From Thermococcus sp. MAR1 (GTDB lineage: Archaea > Methanobacteriota_B > Thermococci > Thermococcales > Thermococcaceae): 64,000 nucleotides of DNA. A model generated the notes under the pieces. The model was not told where the DNA came from. It made no database searches and saw only the letters and a program-made list of their open reading frames with translations. Positions 9,559 through 18,675 of this stretch are shown piece by piece. Position 1 is the first letter of the stretch; each line of letters begins with the position of its first letter. A program made the position numbers and the translations under genes. The DNA lies in NCBI RefSeq assembly GCF_012027305.1, contig NZ_SNUF01000001.1:1240001-1304000 (forward strand), written 5' to 3'.

Positions 9559-11541
9559 ATGAACGTTAAGAGGGCCCTTGCAATAATAGTTGCCCTTCTC
9601 GCCCTCGCGGCGGTTTTATCGGCTCCAGTTAGGGCAGAGACCTCAGTGATACCGGGAGAGATAATACTGAGACCCCTCCCGGGTGTTCCGGCAATAGGTC
9701 TCCCCGGGGACACAATAGAGGTGCAGCCGGCAGAAGGAGTCACAATCCAGGAGTTGCAGATAGTATCGATACTCCACGGCCCGTACGACCTTAAGATACT
9801 GGGAACCGAAGATGGTGTCGTCAAGGCAAAGATACCCGAGGAGGTGGCTCCAGACGTTTATTTCCTAATCGTGAAGAGCGACAAAGGAGAAGTGACAATT
9901 CCAAACGGCGTCTGGGTCATGAAAGAAGCACCAAAGGTTCTCAAGATCGCCCAGGGAAGCGATTTCCACGTGACGAGCGGCTCGAAGATGGGCTTCGTCT
10001 GTGGGGAGTACTTCCAGAAGAGCATCCCCGAGATACTCAAGTACTGCGACGACCCGATACCCATGCACAGCTACACCGCCACCGACAGCTTCATGACGTA
10101 CTACGCGATGGTCGACAGCGGTGAGGTAAACCTGATGGTAAGCACCGGCGACGACGTTGACACCAACGGTGACAAGAGGGGTTACCAGCTCTTCGATCTG
10201 GCAATCCTCCATGGAACCGCCGCTGGAATGCCCTTCATAGGTATCAAGGGCAACCACGACCACCCGCCGACCTACTACTCGAAGTACGTTGGCCCCAGGT
10301 ACTTCTACGAGGTCATCGGGAACTTCCTCATCATCGGTCTTGACAGTCGTGGCGAGGAGAGGCATCCCGAGATGGAGCAGCTCCATTGGATGGAGGATGT
10401 CCTTAAATCTCACCCGAACAAGACGGTCATAGTCCTGGTCCACCACCCCTTCTGGTACAAAACCGACGAGGGGAAGTACGGCACCATAAAGGGCTACACT
10501 GCCTTTGACGACAACGACTGGAGCGCCCTCATGAAGTATGTAAGCTGGGACTGGGCCGGCAGAGATGGCCAGTACCAGGACATAGCCAGGTACTTCCTCC
10601 AGCTCGTCGAGAAGTACAACGTCAGGCTCATCCTGGCGGGCCACATACACCACGACAAGCCGATACTGTACATCGACAAGGACGGGAACGAGCACTGGTT
10701 CTACACTCTAACCACCACGGGAGCGCCGGACAAGACCAGCAACCCTCCGAGTAAGGCGGATATCCAAAAGGGCTACAAGACCCCAAGCTGGTACGGTTCC
10801 CAAGTCATATACGTCTACCCAAACGGGACCGTAAGCTTCCCTGAGATGGACGATGTCCTCCACCCGGGAATAAGCTCCCTGCCGGTTCCACAGAAGTTCG
10901 TCGTCCTCAGGCAGAACGGTGAGGATGGAACCGCCGTTCACTTCTTCAACAACCTCGGCAAGGCCGTCAGCGGCCCTCTCGTGGTTCGGATACCCGAAGG
11001 CGCCAAGGTTGACCCCGACGCGACCACCATAACCTACAAGGTCATCGCGGAAAGAGAGATAGGCGGCAATTACTACATGCTACTGAACGTCACTGTGCCC
11101 GAAGGTGAGAGTCAGTTGGCGGTTGTCAAGGAGAAGGACACCCAGAAGCCGACCGTCGAGTTCGGCTACATCTCGCCAAGGAAGCCGAAGCCGGGAACGC
11201 TTATCAAGGTCTTCTTTGACGCCAACGACAACGTCGGAATAAAGAGCGCCAAGATTGAGGTCATCGAGGACGGAAAGGTCGTGGCAACGTACCCGGCGTT
11301 CTCGACCGATCCATGGGACGTCAAGGGCAACTACTTCAGCCAGTTCACAGTGAACTCCTCGAAATTCACCCTGAAGGTAATCGTGGAGGACTTCTACGGC
11401 AACACCGCCGAGACCACGTACGAGCACACTGCCACGACAACGACAACAACAAGCACCCCGTCTGAGGGTAAAGGTGTCTGTGGACCGGCCGCCCTGGTAG
11501 CGATAGCCATTCTTCCGCTTTTCTTCCGGAAAAAGAAGTGA
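9559..11541 (+). CDS. Secreted metallophosphoesterase with CGP-CTERM anchor
   Basis: A 660-residue exported protein. A signal peptide (MNVKRALAIIVALLALAAVL) leads into a beta domain of about 110 residues. A calcineurin-type metallophosphoesterase domain follows, with the metal-binding blocks SDFHVTSG, GDDVDTNGD, KGNHDH, VHHPF and AGHIHHD in the right order. A further Ig-like region, a threonine-rich stalk and the CGP-CTERM tail (GVCGPAAL, hydrophobic helix, FRKKK) end the chain. It probably hydrolyses phosphoesters outside the cell and stays surface-anchored. The ATG at 9559 has GGTGAT upstream and fits the signal peptide; the frame extends upstream without a better start. Confidence 0.93.
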   Translation: MNVKRALAIIVALLALAAVLSAPVRAETSVIPGEIILRPLPGVPAIGLPGDTIEVQPAEGVTIQELQIVSILHGPYDLKILGTEDGVVKAKIPEEVAPDVYFLIVKSDKGEVTIPNGVWVMKEAPKVLKIAQGSDFHVTSGSKMGFVCGEYFQKSIPEILKYCDDPIPMHSYTATDSFMTYYAMVDSGEVNLMVSTGDDVDTNGDKRGYQLFDLAILHGTAAGMPFIGIKGNHDHPPTYYSKYVGPRYFYEVIGNFLIIGLDSRGEERHPEMEQLHWMEDVLKSHPNKTVIVLVHHPFWYKTDEGKYGTIKGYTAFDDNDWSALMKYVSWDWAGRDGQYQDIARYFLQLVEKYNVRLILAGHIHHDKPILYIDKDGNEHWFYTLTTTGAPDKTSNPPSKADIQKGYKTPSWYGSQVIYVYPNGTVSFPEMDDVLHPGISSLPVPQKFVVLRQNGEDGTAVHFFNNLGKAVSGPLVVRIPEGAKVDPDATTITYKVIAEREIGGNYYMLLNVTVPEGESQLAVVKEKDTQKPTVEFGYISPRKPKPGTLIKVFFDANDNVGIKSAKIEVIEDGKVVATYPAFSTDPWDVKGNYFSQFTVNSSKFTLKVIVEDFYGNTAETTYEHTATTTTTTSTPSEGKGVCGPAALVAIAILPLFFRKKK

Positions 11542-11619
11542 GGGCTTTCCCCTTTTATTTTTGTACCTTCATACATCGCCCGGAGGGAAGAGTTTTTAAA
11601 CCGTCCCCACAAGCCCACC

Positions 11620-12243
11620 ATGGTGATGAAGGTGAAGTTCAAGGGCAAGGCCTTCGGTAACATCGTGAGGATGGAGTTCGACATCCTCACACTAAGCGAG
11701 CTTAAAATAGACGACCTGCGAGACTTTGATATAGACTCAATCAAAGTAGAACTCAAACCAACCTCATCGGGTATCAAGGTCATCGGCATCTGGGAAGGCA
11801 CTACAGAAGATGCCGGGGAGGGCATAAAGAAGGCCCTCCAAGAGAGCTACAAACTCCGCGAGAGGATTCTGAACAGGATAAAGAGCAAGACCGAGGCCAT
11901 AAGGAGCACCATGCACCAGCTCGGCTTCAAAGAGGAGGTCGAGGGCTACGGGAGCGTTCTCCGCTTCACCAAAAAGGTCGGTGCGTACGAGATAATAGTC
12001 ATAGCCTCGACGACGGAGGACGTTGTGCGCGTCGAGGTCTACGGAAACGACAAGAAGATAATCAGCCCGGAGATAGAGAGCATCTTCGAGGACGTTGAGG
12101 TCGAGGAGCTTGAGGTCTATGACTTCGACGAGGGCAAGGAGGAGAGGCTCGTCATAAACCTGGAGATACCCAAGAACGAAGAGAAACCAGAGCGAAAGAT
12201 AGTGGAAGCCATAAAAATGATAGAGAACATGCTGATGGCTTAG
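11620..12243 (+). CDS. Conserved hypothetical protein
   Basis: A 207-residue soluble protein that I do not recognise. It is mostly charged alpha/beta sequence with a helical middle (IKKALQESYKLRERILNRI) and an acidic C-terminal half (FEDVEVEELEVYDFDEGKEE). A possible TATA (TTTTTAAACC) lies about 30 nt upstream. The start may be the ATG at 11620 or the one at 11626, which has GGTG two bases nearer. It converges on the nuclease-like gene with no gap: its stop ends at 12243 and the other stop begins at 12244. Codon use looks like its neighbours. Confidence 0.75.
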   Translation: MVMKVKFKGKAFGNIVRMEFDILTLSELKIDDLRDFDIDSIKVELKPTSSGIKVIGIWEGTTEDAGEGIKKALQESYKLRERILNRIKSKTEAIRSTMHQLGFKEEVEGYGSVLRFTKKVGAYEIIVIASTTEDVVRVEVYGNDKKIISPEIESIFEDVEVEELEVYDFDEGKEERLVINLEIPKNEEKPERKIVEAIKMIENMLMA

Positions 12244-14382
12244 TCACTTGTATTTGCTCTCCAGCTGAATCTGCTTCAGTTTTGCCGTTATTCCCTTCAT
12301 GGGCACCATGTCCTCGCTTATTATTTTCCCCGTCCTGGTGTCTATCCGTGCGTAGTAGAACCTCTCAGTGCCGGAGACCTTGATGGTTATGTACCCCTTG
12401 TCCTTGTAGTGGGTCAGCCTCTCTGTCTTGACCTCCCTCTCTCCAAAGGCCATCCTCAGGTGCTCGTGGTACATGGCCTCTATCGCCATCTCCGTGAAGC
12501 GCACGTTCTCCTTGAGAACTTCCCCTGTGGCTCTGTGGAGAACCAGGGTCCCAATCTTCGTCTTGCCGGTGAACTCAACCTCCCAGTTGTCGTTCAGGGA
12601 TATTGAGGCTATACCCGCCTCTTCGTCGATCTCCCTCGCGCGCTCCAGGGCCATCTTCTCTGCCAGCTTCTTCCTCAGGACCCGGTCAACCTCCTCGACG
12701 AGCTTGCCGTCCTTGCTGAGCCGTATTGTCACCACGTGTTTTTCGTTCTCGGCCTTGAGTACGTACTCCGCCTCCTTCTCTTCAAGGGAGGTCATTTCAA
12801 AGTCGGGATACTTCCCGGCTACCAGCTCCTTGGCGCGTTCGGGGCTTATCTCGACGAGGTAGTCCAGAACGTCGCCCGTGGCGCCGTCCACCTTAACCAC
12901 AGCCCTACCATCTGGACTCTCAAGGGTCAGTTCTAGGTACTTGTGCTCCAGAACGCGGTACGATTTCATCTCAAGGTCCCTGAGAGGGAAGTTGCCCTCT
13001 ATGACCTCCTTGGCGTTTCTGAAGGCCTCCTGGGGTGACGGAAGCTTCCTAACCTCTGAGTGCTTCCCAGTGGTCAGGTCAACCTCGAGGACAGCTATGC
13101 CGTCGTCGAGGAGAATGTCAGTAACGGCAACCTTCTTGCCCTTCTCAAGGTTCATAACCTTCCCGCTCGGGTAGGCTTTCCGCAGAAGTTCATCCAGCGC
13201 CTCGTCGCTCAGCAGGGCCTCGAGGCTGAGGAGCTTTCCGGTGTACTCGTTAAAGGTCATCTCGAAGAAGAAGCTCTTGGTCCTGCCGGATATCTTCACC
13301 TTGCCCTTGTCCCTCTTCAGCTCCCTTTCGAGCACTTCCTCCCCGGTCTGTTTGAGGACTATCTCCTCGGTCTTTCCGACGAAGTACTCGTCCGGGAGGG
13401 GGCTTATCTCGAACTCGACCTTGCCATTCTCCAGGTTGACTGTGGCCTTTGCGGTGTTCTCACCAACCCTGAGGTCGAGCTTGGCGAGCTTCGGAACGTA
13501 GACCTTCTTCCGCTCGTGAATTGAGACCTTTCCCTCGGCGACGCTCAGTTCCCTGGCGGCCCGTTCCTTGAGTATCAGAACCGCCTCGCTTGGGCTTATC
13601 GGAACCTCTATGTACCTCTCGGTCGCCTGAATGGAGGAGAAATCGTTGAGGAGGGCCTTGGTCACCGGGACGCTGAGCCTCTTGTCCTCGGTTGCGCGCA
13701 GGACTATGTCCTCCCCCGAGAACACCACTGCCTTGTCCTTCTCCTCCCCTCCTTCAACGGACCAAGAGAATATGTAGGCGCTTGAGAGCGTCACGGAGAG
13801 GGTCTGGAGGCTCATCTCGGAGGGCTTGATCGGGTACTTGGATGAAGCAAAGGAGGCGGCCTTCTTAAATACATCCTGGGCGGAGAACTCGTAGAGGAGG
13901 GGGGCATCGAGCTCGAACTCGTTTAGGGGGCTCTTTTTCTCGGATTTCTTCTTGACGCTCTCGGCCATCTTGAGGAGCTCCTCCGGTGGCTCAAGCGAAT
14001 AGTTGTGGAAGAGCGAAATGAGCTTCTCACCATCCCATGGGATTATCCTTCCCCGGTATTCGCGAGAGATGAGAACCTTGGCATCCTTGGTGAAGCCAGC
14101 GGTCGAGATGAGTATCCCCTTGTCCGCCTTGTACTTGTCCACGAGTCCAGCGAAGACGTTGACGTCGCGAGACGAAGCGAGCCCCTTACGGTGAACGGCT
14201 ATGACGAGCTTCTCCATGCCTGCTATTGGATCGTCCCTTATGGCCACGATGTCTATTCCCCAGTCCTTCTTGCTGGAGACCTTTTCGTACTCCCTGAAAC
14301 CCATTCTCTTGAGCAGTTCGATTACGTTTTCAATGAGAACGTCCTCGGGTGCCAGCATTATTATATCCTGAGTCCACGGCAT
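12244..14382 (-). CDS. Mrr-like restriction-endonuclease domain fused to PepSY-like repeats
   Basis: A roughly 712-residue protein. Residues 1-130 look like an Mrr/PD-(D/E)XK nuclease domain: helix, then DWGIDIVA with Asp44, a strand ending in IAVHRKG where His64 stands in place of the usual Gln/Glu before the catalytic Lys66, then GILISTAGFTKDA. The rest shows repeated units of about 80 residues, each ending in a beta pair around a turn such as NEYTGKLLSL, DLTTGKHSEV, DGATGDVLDY, HRATGEVLKE and DTRTGKIISE. This is the signature of PepSY-like repeats. No signal peptide is seen, so the repeats are cytoplasmic. GGTGAGA upstream supports the ATG at 14382 or 14385. Confidence 0.75.
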   Translation of the reverse strand: MPWTQDIIMLAPEDVLIENVIELLKRMGFREYEKVSSKKDWGIDIVAIRDDPIAGMEKLVIAVHRKGLASSRDVNVFAGLVDKYKADKGILISTAGFTKDAKVLISREYRGRIIPWDGEKLISLFHNYSLEPPEELLKMAESVKKKSEKKSPLNEFELDAPLLYEFSAQDVFKKAASFASSKYPIKPSEMSLQTLSVTLSSAYIFSWSVEGGEEKDKAVVFSGEDIVLRATEDKRLSVPVTKALLNDFSSIQATERYIEVPISPSEAVLILKERAARELSVAEGKVSIHERKKVYVPKLAKLDLRVGENTAKATVNLENGKVEFEISPLPDEYFVGKTEEIVLKQTGEEVLERELKRDKGKVKISGRTKSFFFEMTFNEYTGKLLSLEALLSDEALDELLRKAYPSGKVMNLEKGKKVAVTDILLDDGIAVLEVDLTTGKHSEVRKLPSPQEAFRNAKEVIEGNFPLRDLEMKSYRVLEHKYLELTLESPDGRAVVKVDGATGDVLDYLVEISPERAKELVAGKYPDFEMTSLEEKEAEYVLKAENEKHVVTIRLSKDGKLVEEVDRVLRKKLAEKMALERAREIDEEAGIASISLNDNWEVEFTGKTKIGTLVLHRATGEVLKENVRFTEMAIEAMYHEHLRMAFGEREVKTERLTHYKDKGYITIKVSGTERFYYARIDTRTGKIISEDMVPMKGITAKLKQIQLESKYK

Positions 14383-14464
14383 CATTCTCACCTATGAAAG
14401 TGAAATCGAACACTGGAATATTTTTGAACCTCATTTTATAAATCTCTTTCCCCCGAAAATTCAT

Positions 14465-14481
14465 TATCACCAGAAGTGTTC
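14465..14481 (+). promoter_or_regulatory. Candidate Tgr (TrmBL1) site upstream of pgk
   Basis: TATCAC-CAGAA-GTGTTC matches 9 of 12 positions of the Thermococcales glycolytic motif TATCAC-N5-GTGATA. It lies just upstream of the likely TATA box (AAGTTTTTAA, about 14487-14496). In Thermococcus, sites upstream of TATA go with activation of gluconeogenic genes, which fits pgk. Confidence 0.5.
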
Positions 14482-14528
14482 AAAATAAGTTTTTAACGGT
14501 AGGAATTTAACACCGGTGTGGTGATGGA

Positions 14529-15764
14529 ATGTTCAGGCTCACGGACTTCAGCTATCACAACCGGACAGTGTTTCTGAGGGCCGATCTCAACTCCCCCGTC
14601 AAGGACGGAAGGATAATCAGCGACGCCAGGTTTAGAGCGGTTCTTCCGACGATAATATATCTCCTCGAGCACGGGGCCAAACTAGTCATAGGGACGCACC
14701 AGAGCAAGCCCTACAAGGGCGACTACATAACCACGGAGCAGCACGCCGAGATACTGAGCGGGCTTCTGGGCCAAGAGGTCGAGTACGTTGAGGACATCTT
14801 CGGAAAATACGCCCGCGAGAAGATAAAAGCCCTAGAGCCCGGCGAGGCCGTCATGTTAGAGAACCTCCGCTTTGCCGCGGAGGAGGTTAAATACAAGCCG
14901 ATTGAAGATTGCGAGAAGACGTTTTTTGTGAGAAAACTCGCGCCCCTGGTAGATTACGTCGTGAACGATGCCTTCGCGGCTTCGCATAGGAGTCAGCCCT
15001 CCCTGGTAGGATTCGCAAGACTGAAGCCCATGATTATGGGCTTCCTCATGGAAAGGGAGATTAATGCCCTTACCCGAGCATACAATACCGGAGAGAGGCC
15101 GAGGGTCTACGTGCTCGGCGGTGCAAAGGTTGACGACTCGCTCCGCGTTGCCGAGAACGTTCTAAGGAACGGCAGGGCCGAGGTCATACTCACCGGCGGG
15201 CTGGTAGGTCACGTGTTCACCCTCGCCAAGGGCTTCCACCTCGGCGATGCCAACCTGGAGTTTATGGAGAAAAAGGGCCTTCTCGAACTGGTGGACTGGG
15301 CAGAGGAGATACTCAACGAGTTCTACCCCTACGTGAGAACCCCCGTTGATTTCGCCGTTGATTACAGGGGGGAGCGCGTCGAGGTTGACCTGCTGAGCGA
15401 GGAGAAATGGCTGTTCGACGAGTATCCCATACTCGACATAGGTTCAAGGACCGTTGAGAAGTACCGAGAGGTGCTCATGGGGGCAAAGATAATAGTCGCC
15501 AACGGGCCTATGGGGGTCTTCGAGCGCGAGGAGTTCGCGGTAGGAACCGTCGGCGTCTTCAGGGCGATAGGGGAGAGCCCGGCCTTCAGCATAGTGGGGG
15601 GAGGCCACTCGATAGCGAGCATATACCAGCACAACATAACGGGCATAAGCCACGTCTCCACCGGCGGCGGCGCGATGCTCAGCTTCTTCGCCGGTGAAAA
15701 GCTCCCCGTCCTGGAGGCGTTCAAGATCAGCTACGAACGCTTCAAGGACCTGCTTGAAGGGTGA
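14529..15764 (+). CDS. pgk: Phosphoglycerate kinase
   Basis: Reversible transfer of phosphate between 1,3-bisphosphoglycerate and ADP in the cytoplasm. The 411-residue, two-lobed enzyme shows the N-terminal substrate site (FLRADLNSPVKDGRI, then THQSKP) and the C-terminal nucleotide lobe (VYVLGGAKVDDSLR; VGGGHSIAS; STGGGAML). In Thermococcales the glycolytic direction is bypassed by ferredoxin-dependent GAPOR, so PGK serves gluconeogenesis; the candidate Tgr site upstream of TATA agrees with this. The ATG at 14529 follows GGTGTGGTG. The 3' end overlaps a convergent membrane-protein gene by 23 nt. Confidence 0.97.
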   Translation: MFRLTDFSYHNRTVFLRADLNSPVKDGRIISDARFRAVLPTIIYLLEHGAKLVIGTHQSKPYKGDYITTEQHAEILSGLLGQEVEYVEDIFGKYAREKIKALEPGEAVMLENLRFAAEEVKYKPIEDCEKTFFVRKLAPLVDYVVNDAFAASHRSQPSLVGFARLKPMIMGFLMEREINALTRAYNTGERPRVYVLGGAKVDDSLRVAENVLRNGRAEVILTGGLVGHVFTLAKGFHLGDANLEFMEKKGLLELVDWAEEILNEFYPYVRTPVDFAVDYRGERVEVDLLSEEKWLFDEYPILDIGSRTVEKYREVLMGAKIIVANGPMGVFEREEFAVGTVGVFRAIGESPAFSIVGGGHSIASIYQHNITGISHVSTGGGAMLSFFAGEKLPVLEAFKISYERFKDLLEG

Positions 15765-16272
15765 ACAGCCAGACGAGGAGCACGGCGATTAAAACTCCGC
15801 CGAGGAGCAGCATCAGGAGCCACTCGACCCGCTCCATTAGTTTTCTGTTAGAGTAGAGAACGTGCCCTACGATTCCAAGGGCGAGGGATGAGACTATGAG
15901 CACCCTTTCCTCCGCCGATTCGACCCTGCTGAGAACCGCCTCAACACCCCAGAGAGCCAGGAACAGCAAAACGGCTCCGGTGACTGCGTAGCCGTGCCTC
16001 ATCGTTCTCGCGTTGGTTATGTAGAAGGTCGCGGCGAAGGCAATAAGGAAGATCACCATTGCCTGTATCTCGAGGGGAATCGGAACCGCCTTCGAATGCA
16101 CCGTCCTCTCATAAATCCATATGACTCCGGTGAGTATGGTGGAAACTATCAGCGCCATCACGAAGACCTTATGTACGTGGTCGGCTATGCCAAGGGCCTC
16201 TTCAAGCTCCTCCAGTTCCTCCCGTCTGGAGACTTCTCCCTCCACTTTGGCCCCTTCCACCATCGAACTCAC
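15742..16272 (-). CDS. Small multi-pass membrane protein
   Basis: A 176-residue protein I do not recognise. An acidic N-terminal cytoplasmic stretch (EVSRREELEELEEALG) is followed by about five hydrophobic segments, ending with LLMLLLGGVLIAVLLVWLF. The start may be the GTG at 16272 (GGAAGGGCA upstream) or the ATG at 16263. Its 3' end overlaps pgk on the other strand by 23 nt. No functional motif is visible; it is followed upstream by another membrane protein gene in the same direction. Confidence 0.65.
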   Translation of the reverse strand: MSSMVEGAKVEGEVSRREELEELEEALGIADHVHKVFVMALIVSTILTGVIWIYERTVHSKAVPIPLEIQAMVIFLIAFAATFYITNARTMRHGYAVTGAVLLFLALWGVEAVLSRVESAEERVLIVSSLALGIVGHVLYSNRKLMERVEWLLMLLLGGVLIAVLLVWLFTLQAGP

Positions 16273-16311
16273 TGCCCTTCCTACGCGCTTCGAGATTTAA
16301 GGGTATCGCGT

Positions 16312-16854
16312 TCAGTCAATTCCCGTTTTCTCGTAGAGCCTCCTGTACACACTCCTGAACTGAAAAACCATTATAACTGCGTAGACTACCACGAAGGATT
16401 TCAGGGAGAAGTGGCCGCCGAGAAAGTGATTCAGCAGGGCTATGGTACCTAGAACGGTTAGATAGGTTGTGATGACGTTGATAGCTGCCGCCAACGTTGC
16501 CCCGCGGCGGTACGCGAGCCACACCCAGAACGACGAGTTGAGCGCTACCAGCCAGCGGAGCCTGAGGGGTTCGTCCGGGGAGACCTCCACCGAGTAGGCG
16601 TCCCTCAGCATCTCCTTTCGGAACGCAATCGCGAGGCCGGCGGTGAGCAGCATTAATGCAAAGGAGCCGATTACAAGGGAGCCGCTGTCGAGGATTGCCC
16701 CAAAGGCCAGCATGACGACCCATGCTGTGAAGGCCAGGTAGACCATCAGGGATTTCGGTGAGAGCCGTCCCTTCCTGAAGAGGTAGGTGGGATATATCCC
16801 GAAGAAAGGGACGCCGACCATCAGAAGGATCGCGGCGAGGACTTCACTACCCAT
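16312..16854 (-). CDS. Small multi-pass membrane protein
   Basis: A 180-residue protein with about five membrane segments (for example LLMVGVPFFGIYPTYLF, YLAFTAWVVMLAFGAIL and SFVVVYAVIMVFQF) and a short basic tail. I do not recognise the family. A TATA-like CTTTTAATTTT lies about 30 nt upstream of the ATG, which would give a leaderless or nearly leaderless mRNA. It may share a transcript with the membrane protein at 15742-16272. Confidence 0.65.
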   Translation of the reverse strand: MGSEVLAAILLMVGVPFFGIYPTYLFRKGRLSPKSLMVYLAFTAWVVMLAFGAILDSGSLVIGSFALMLLTAGLAIAFRKEMLRDAYSVEVSPDEPLRLRWLVALNSSFWVWLAYRRGATLAAAINVITTYLTVLGTIALLNHFLGGHFSLKSFVVVYAVIMVFQFRSVYRRLYEKTGID

Positions 16855-16928
16855 TTCGCATCGAGGTTTTTAGAACCTGGAAAATTAAAAGGATTTCGAT
16901 TGAAAAGAGGAATAAAGGGGCGTGCCTC

Positions 16929-17693
16929 TCAGTCTATCGTCGCCTTCCTGAAGCCGAGAGCGGCAACTCCAGCGAACAGCGCCGCCAGACCAATGAGCAC
17001 GACCCAGTCCGTTGCGATTCCAAAGGCCGGCTCAACCCCGGCTAGATAATAGCGCGAGCCGTCCACGGCGTAGGTCAGCGGGTTCACCTTGGCCAACCAC
17101 TGCATCCACTCGGGCATCGTCTTTATCGGATAGAAGGCTCCGCTGAGGAAGGTCATGGGGAGCATTATCATCATGACGATCATCTGGAAGCCTTCCATGC
17201 TGCTCATCTTGAGGGCTATTGCAACCCCCATTCCGGCTATGGCGAGGCCCACCAGGAAGCTAAGGCCGAGAGCAGGGAGGATTCCGCTCACTTTGAGGTC
17301 GGCAAGGGCGAAGCTGAGGACCAGGATTATGACGCCCTGTATCATGGCCATGAGCGCTCCCCCGGTGATCCTGCCGAGTATCGCCTCGGTCCTGCTCGCG
17401 GGAGCTACCAAAATCTCCTTCAGGAAGCCGAACTGCTTGTCCCAGATGAGCGTTATGCCCTGCATGAAGCTCATGTTGAAGACCGTCATCGCTATTATTC
17501 CCGGCACAAGGTAAGTCATGTAGTCAACGCCGCCGAATATCTGAGACGCAAACGGGTTGTCGAAGACACCGCTCCAGCCCTTTCCGAAGAATATGAGCCA
17601 GATGAGAGGATTGATTATGCTCCCAATGACCCTCGCCCGTGAGCGGGAAAAGCGCTTCAGCTCGCGGTATATCATGGTGAAAAAGACCTGCAT
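16929..17693 (-). CDS. ABC-2 type exporter permease
   Basis: A 254-residue integral membrane protein with six predicted segments and the ABC-2 family pattern (RELKRFSRSRARVIGSIINP near the start; FLSGAFYPIKTMPEWMQW before the last segments). This is the DrrB-type partner of multidrug or antibiotic exporters. It begins 4 nt after the ATPase stop with GGAGGTGATGGC upstream. PadR regulator, ATPase and permease form one operon, so efflux of a toxic or signalling compound controlled by PadR is likely. The cargo is unknown. Confidence 0.92.
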   Translation of the reverse strand: MQVFFTMIYRELKRFSRSRARVIGSIINPLIWLIFFGKGWSGVFDNPFASQIFGGVDYMTYLVPGIIAMTVFNMSFMQGITLIWDKQFGFLKEILVAPASRTEAILGRITGGALMAMIQGVIILVLSFALADLKVSGILPALGLSFLVGLAIAGMGVAIALKMSSMEGFQMIVMMIMLPMTFLSGAFYPIKTMPEWMQWLAKVNPLTYAVDGSRYYLAGVEPAFGIATDWVVLIGLAALFAGVAALGFRKATID

Positions 17694-17697
17694 GCCA

Positions 17698-18675
17698 TCA
17701 CCTCCTCATACGGGCTTTCATTATCATCCTTGCCACGTTCTGCTCCCCGCCTTCGTCCCTGATCTCTCTGCCCGTCAGATGCAGGAAGACGTCGTTGAGC
17801 GTCGGCCGGTGATAGGTGACCTCAAGGATTTTGACACCCGATTCCTTTGCCAGCTCGAAGAGCCTGGGAAGGGCTTCAGCGGCGTTGTCCACGTCAAGGC
17901 GAACCCTCCCGTCGGGTAAAAGCCTGCAGCCCTTGATGAAATCCGCTTTGAGGCACTTGAGGTCCTCCCTTGCCTGGAGCTTCAGGTAGATTATGTCGTT
18001 GCCGACAAGTTTCTTCAGCTCTTCAGCCGTTCCTTCGGCGATTATCTTTCCGTGGTCCATTATCGCTATCCTGTCAGCTAACTGCTCCGCCTCGTCCATG
18101 TAGTGCGTCGTGAGGAAAATCGTCATGTTGTGCTCTTCCTTCATGGCCCTTATGTAGTCCCAGATGTGGGCCCTGGTCTGCGGGTCGAGGCCTATCGTGG
18201 GCTCATCGAGGAACAGTATTTCGGGCTCGTGAAGGAGGGAGCGCGCTATCTCAAGCCTTCTCTGCATTCCGCCGGAGAACGTCTTGACAGGTCTGTCTCG
18301 GAACTCCCACAGCTCGACGAACTTGAGGAGGCGCTCTATCTTCTCCCTCAGCTCCTTGACCCCGTATATCCTGCCGTGGATAAGCATGTTCTCATAGGCG
18401 GTAAGCTCTCTATCAACGCTCGGGTCCTGGAAGACTATGCCTATCTTCTTCCTAACCGCTATCGGCTCCTTAAGGACGTCGTGGCCGGCAACTATGGCCT
18501 TTCCGGAGGTCGGCTTGAGCAGGGTCGTGAGGACGTGGACGGTTGTGGTCTTCCCGGCCCCGTTGGGACCCAGAAAGGCAAATATCTCGCCCCGTCTCAC
18601 GTTGAAGGATATTCCCTTAACGGCCTCAAAATCCCCGTACTTCTTCACCAGGTTCTCAACCTCAATCGCGTTCAT
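17698..18675 (-). CDS. ABC-2 type exporter ATP-binding protein
   Basis: A 325-residue DrrA-type ATPase with Walker A GPNGAGKTT, signature FSGGMQRR, Walker B ILFLDEP and switch histidine in TTHYMDEAEQ. A C-terminal region of about 80 residues follows, as in daunorubicin-type exporters. The ATG at 18675 has GGAGGTGG upstream and lies inside the last codons of the PadR gene (14-nt overlap), which indicates translational coupling. It energises the permease encoded next. Confidence 0.95.
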   Translation of the reverse strand: MNAIEVENLVKKYGDFEAVKGISFNVRRGEIFAFLGPNGAGKTTTVHVLTTLLKPTSGKAIVAGHDVLKEPIAVRKKIGIVFQDPSVDRELTAYENMLIHGRIYGVKELREKIERLLKFVELWEFRDRPVKTFSGGMQRRLEIARSLLHEPEILFLDEPTIGLDPQTRAHIWDYIRAMKEEHNMTIFLTTHYMDEAEQLADRIAIMDHGKIIAEGTAEELKKLVGNDIIYLKLQAREDLKCLKADFIKGCRLLPDGRVRLDVDNAAEALPRLFELAKESGVKILEVTYHRPTLNDVFLHLTGREIRDEGGEQNVARMIMKARMRR

